From Candidatus Nitrohelix vancouverensis (GTDB lineage: Bacteria > Nitrospinota > Nitrospinia > Nitrospinales > VA-1): a stretch of DNA of 64,000 bases. The stretch covers positions 2,502,001 to 2,566,000 of the forward strand of contig CP048620.1 of the NCBI GenBank assembly GCA_015698305.1, written 5' to 3'. This document shows positions 61,694-64,000 of the stretch, piece after piece (the stretch's first letter is position 1; each line of letters begins with the position of its first letter). The notes under the pieces are model-generated. The model saw only the letters and a list, made by a program, of their open reading frames with translations, was not told where the DNA came from and ran no database searches. The position numbers and the translations under genes are program-made.

Positions 61694-63976
61694 ATGAATG
61701 ATGTAAAACTTTCCGATCTGCAGGAGGAACTCGAAAATCGTTTCCTCACCTACGCCCTGTCCACCATTGTCTCGCGTTCACTACCCGATGTGCGCGATGG
61801 TTTGAAACCCATTCACCGGCGAATTTTATACGCAATCGACCAAATGGGCGTCAGCGCGACCGCAAAACATGTCAAATCGGCAAAGATCATCGGTGAAGTT
61901 CTGGGTAAGTACCACCCGCATGGAGATGCTTCGACTTACGAATCCATGGTCCGCATGGCTCAGGATTTTGCCATGCGCTACCCGCTGGTCGAGGGAAAAG
62001 GAAATTTCGGCTCGGTCGACGGAGACCCGGCGGCGGCTTACCGTTACACGGAGGGGCGACTGACTCCGATCACCGCCTTCATGCTCGCGGACCTGAAAAA
62101 AGAAACCGTCGATTTCAAACTCAATTACGACAACACTCTCAAAGAACCTGTGGTCCTGCCCTCGCAGGTGCCCAATCTTCTGGTCAACGGCTCGTCTGGA
62201 ATTGCCGTGGGAATGGCTTGCAGTTTTCCCAGCCACAACTTGAAGGAAATCAACAACGCCCTGATCGCTCTGATTGAAGACCCGGAGAAGACGGTTGCGC
62301 AATTGATGAAGCATGTCAAGGGACCCGACTTCCCAACCGGCGGCGTACTGCTCAGCAGTAAACAGGATATTCAATCCGCCTACGAACAAGGACTCGGGTC
62401 GCTCCGCGTTCGCGGGGAATGGACAGTCGAGTCGCTTCCCAAAGGCAAACAACAAATCGTCATCACCTCGATTCCTTACGGCATCAACAAATCCAAGCTC
62501 ATCGAAAAAATCGCAGAGATCATCATCGCAAAAAAACTACCGGGATTGACCGATGTGCGCGATGAAAGCGATGAGAAAATCCGTATCATTCTGGAGACCA
62601 AAAGCTCCATCGATACGGACAAGATGGTCGCCTATATTCTCAAGCACACTGATTTTGAGACCAGCATCCAGATCAACTTCAATTGTCTGAATCCAGACGG
62701 CGAGCCGAAACGTCTGTCTCTCAAGGAAATTTTTCGTTATTTTCTCGACTTCAGAAAACAAGTCGTCACGCGCCGATTCGAGTATGAACTGCGTCTGCTT
62801 GAAAAACGACTGCATATCCTCATCGCCCTTGCAAAAATATTCAATCAACTCGATGAAGCGCTCAAGCTGATACGCAGTTCCAGTTCGCGCAAAGAAGCCC
62901 ATGAAAAAATCAAAAATGCCTTTGATCTGGACGACGATCAAACCACTGCGATTCTTGAAATTCCGCTCTACCGCCTGGTCTCGCTCGAAATAGATAAAAT
63001 CCTGGCCGAGCAAAAAGAAAAACAGGCGGAAAAGAAGCGCATCGAAGGCATCCTCAAATCCCCTGCAAAAGTATGGGCGGAGGTGCGTTCAGAGATTGAA
63101 ATCATCAACGAAAAATTCGGAGACAAACGAAAAACAAAAATCAAAACGGACGACAGCATTGAATTCAACGCAGAGGATTTTGTTGAAGAGGAAGAAGCCT
63201 TCCTTGTGGTCAGCGCTTTGGGATGGTTGCGTAAAGTGAAATCCATGCCGGATGAAGCGACCCTGCGCTTCAAGGAAAACGATTCCCTGCTGGAAATCGT
63301 TCGCGCCAATTCCAAAGACATGATTGCATTTTTCACCAATCATGGCATGGTTTACGTGCAGAAGGCCTACCAGTTCCCCTATTCCAGAGGCGGTTTTGGA
63401 GATCCCATCCAAAATATTTTTAAATTTACCGACGGAGAAAAGCCCTTATTCATCTCAACTCTCGATGGTTCCGGCGCGGAAATCGCCAGCAAAGCCAAAC
63501 CGGCGAAGAAAGATAAACAACAGTCCCTGGCCTTCGAAGAGAACTCCAATGTCAGCGAAGATCAATGTTTGACCGTATCGACCCAGGGCTATGGTTTCAG
63601 ATTTTCTCTATCGCAAATCTCCGAGACCACTCGCGCCGGGCGCAAGTTTGCCAGCCTCAAATCCGGCGCCTTGTTAGCCGGCGTCACGCCGGTCAGTGGG
63701 GACTATGTCTTTCTCGCTTCAGAAAAAGGCAAGGGCATGATGATCCCGCTCGACGAAACGCCATTACTCACAGGCCCCGGAGCCGGAGTGCGTCTGATCA
63801 AATTGATCGACACCGAGTTAGCGGGCTTCAAATGCGTGACCGCAAAAAGTTCGGCGACGCTGGAACTGGATGGCGGCAAAACGAAAGAGATCAAAATGAA
63901 CTCGGTTCCCGTCTACAGTCGCGGCAGTCAAGGCGTTGCCCTGTCCAAAAAATTAAAAATCCTGTCAATCCGTTAG
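61694..63976 (+). CDS. parC: Type IIA topoisomerase subunit A (ParC-like; DNA topoisomerase IV)
   Basis: 760 aa, ATG start. Breakage-reunion domain: [57 protein letters not shown], and the catalytic Tyr118 in [11 protein letters not shown]. It cuts and rejoins DNA with a ParE/GyrB partner to decatenate or relax DNA. At the quinolone-determining site the usual Ser (GyrA Ser83) is Ala79, while the acidic Glu83 is kept. The C-terminal 270 residues form a short beta-pinwheel with a weak or missing GyrA box, which favours topoisomerase IV over gyrase. The stop lies 24 bp before the window end, so downstream context is unseen. Confidence 0.9.
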   Translation: MNDVKLSDLQEELENRFLTYALSTIVSRSLPDVRDGLKPIHRRILYAIDQMGVSATAKHVKSAKIIGEVLGKYHPHGDASTYESMVRMAQDFAMRYPLVEGKGNFGSVDGDPAAAYRYTEGRLTPITAFMLADLKKETVDFKLNYDNTLKEPVVLPSQVPNLLVNGSSGIAVGMACSFPSHNLKEINNALIALIEDPEKTVAQLMKHVKGPDFPTGGVLLSSKQDIQSAYEQGLGSLRVRGEWTVESLPKGKQQIVITSIPYGINKSKLIEKIAEIIIAKKLPGLTDVRDESDEKIRIILETKSSIDTDKMVAYILKHTDFETSIQINFNCLNPDGEPKRLSLKEIFRYFLDFRKQVVTRRFEYELRLLEKRLHILIALAKIFNQLDEALKLIRSSSSRKEAHEKIKNAFDLDDDQTTAILEIPLYRLVSLEIDKILAEQKEKQAEKKRIEGILKSPAKVWAEVRSEIEIINEKFGDKRKTKIKTDDSIEFNAEDFVEEEEAFLVVSALGWLRKVKSMPDEATLRFKENDSLLEIVRANSKDMIAFFTNHGMVYVQKAYQFPYSRGGFGDPIQNIFKFTDGEKPLFISTLDGSGAEIASKAKPAKKDKQQSLAFEENSNVSEDQCLTVSTQGYGFRFSLSQISETTRAGRKFASLKSGALLAGVTPVSGDYVFLASEKGKGMMIPLDETPLLTGPGAGVRLIKLIDTELAGFKCVTAKSSATLELDGGKTKEIKMNSVPVYSRGSQGVALSKKLKILSIR

Positions 63977-64000
63977 AAAGTCATAGGAATGTCGAACACA

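Overview
The window is from a Gram-negative, flagellated, chemolithotrophic bacterium, most likely a nitrite oxidiser of the Nitrospinota (Nitrospina-like). The main evidence is an nxrABC operon (41167-47127). It encodes a nitrite oxidoreductase alpha subunit with a twin-arginine signal, so it is exported to the periplasm, an iron-sulfur beta subunit, and a secreted haem-type gamma subunit. LptD (outer-membrane LPS assembly), FtsEX/EnvC and a complete-looking motility gene set confirm a didermal, motile cell. The species cannot be fixed from the sequence alone.

Layout. 1-6362: 3' end of carB, a secreted CsgG/FlgT-like protein, an FGE-fold protein, nth, an M14-like deacylase, and MltD with four LysM-like repeats. 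6485-15918 (all minus): a cell-division and flagellar run, ftsE-ftsX-envC-ctpA-tsaD-fliL-two small proteins-fliK-like-flhB C-terminal homologue, plus one unknown gene upstream. 16044-19514: a translationally coupled pair (HmuY-like protein and FGE-fold lipoprotein) convergent with RNase E/G. 19759-28249: a divergent, enlarged phosphoglycerate kinase and three large glycosyltransferases, one a GT-GT-methyltransferase-TPR fusion and one with a Maf-like N-terminus. 28440-34477: sulfite-oxidase-fold protein, cold-shock protein, CBS protein, folC, lptD, pyrE. 34703-35440: a monocistronic gene resembling a small 2-oxoacid:ferredoxin oxidoreductase subunit, with its own promoter and a strong terminator.

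35654-47127 is the regulatory and bioenergetic core. A CheY-CheR-CheX-CheX module is followed by a NarXL-type sensor kinase/response regulator pair that is divergent from nxrABC across 540 bp. Within nxrABC, perfect GC-rich hairpins lie between A and B and between B and C, and a terminator follows C. nxrA and nxrB have such biased codon use that long antisense frames stay open, which suggests very high expression.

47231-64000: a DJ-1/PfpI-like protein, tRNA-Arg(CCT), a hybrid kinase, a DnaJ-MORN fusion, a serine pseudoprotease, a PpiC-rhodanese fusion, DppD/DppF ATPases, an AEC permease, motA, an unusual motB with about 270 cytoplasmic coiled-coil residues, a coupled PilZ protein, small hypotheticals, a DUF971 protein with Mrp/ApbC, and a ParC-like topoisomerase subunit.

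No insertion sequences, prophage or CRISPR arrays were seen. The best candidates for under-described biology are the nxr regulatory architecture (hairpins plus divergent two-component system), the MotB coiled-coil extension with its coupled PilZ protein, the large glycosyltransferase fusion, and the set of degenerate (pseudo-enzyme) periplasmic and chaperone-like proteins around 50-53 kb.
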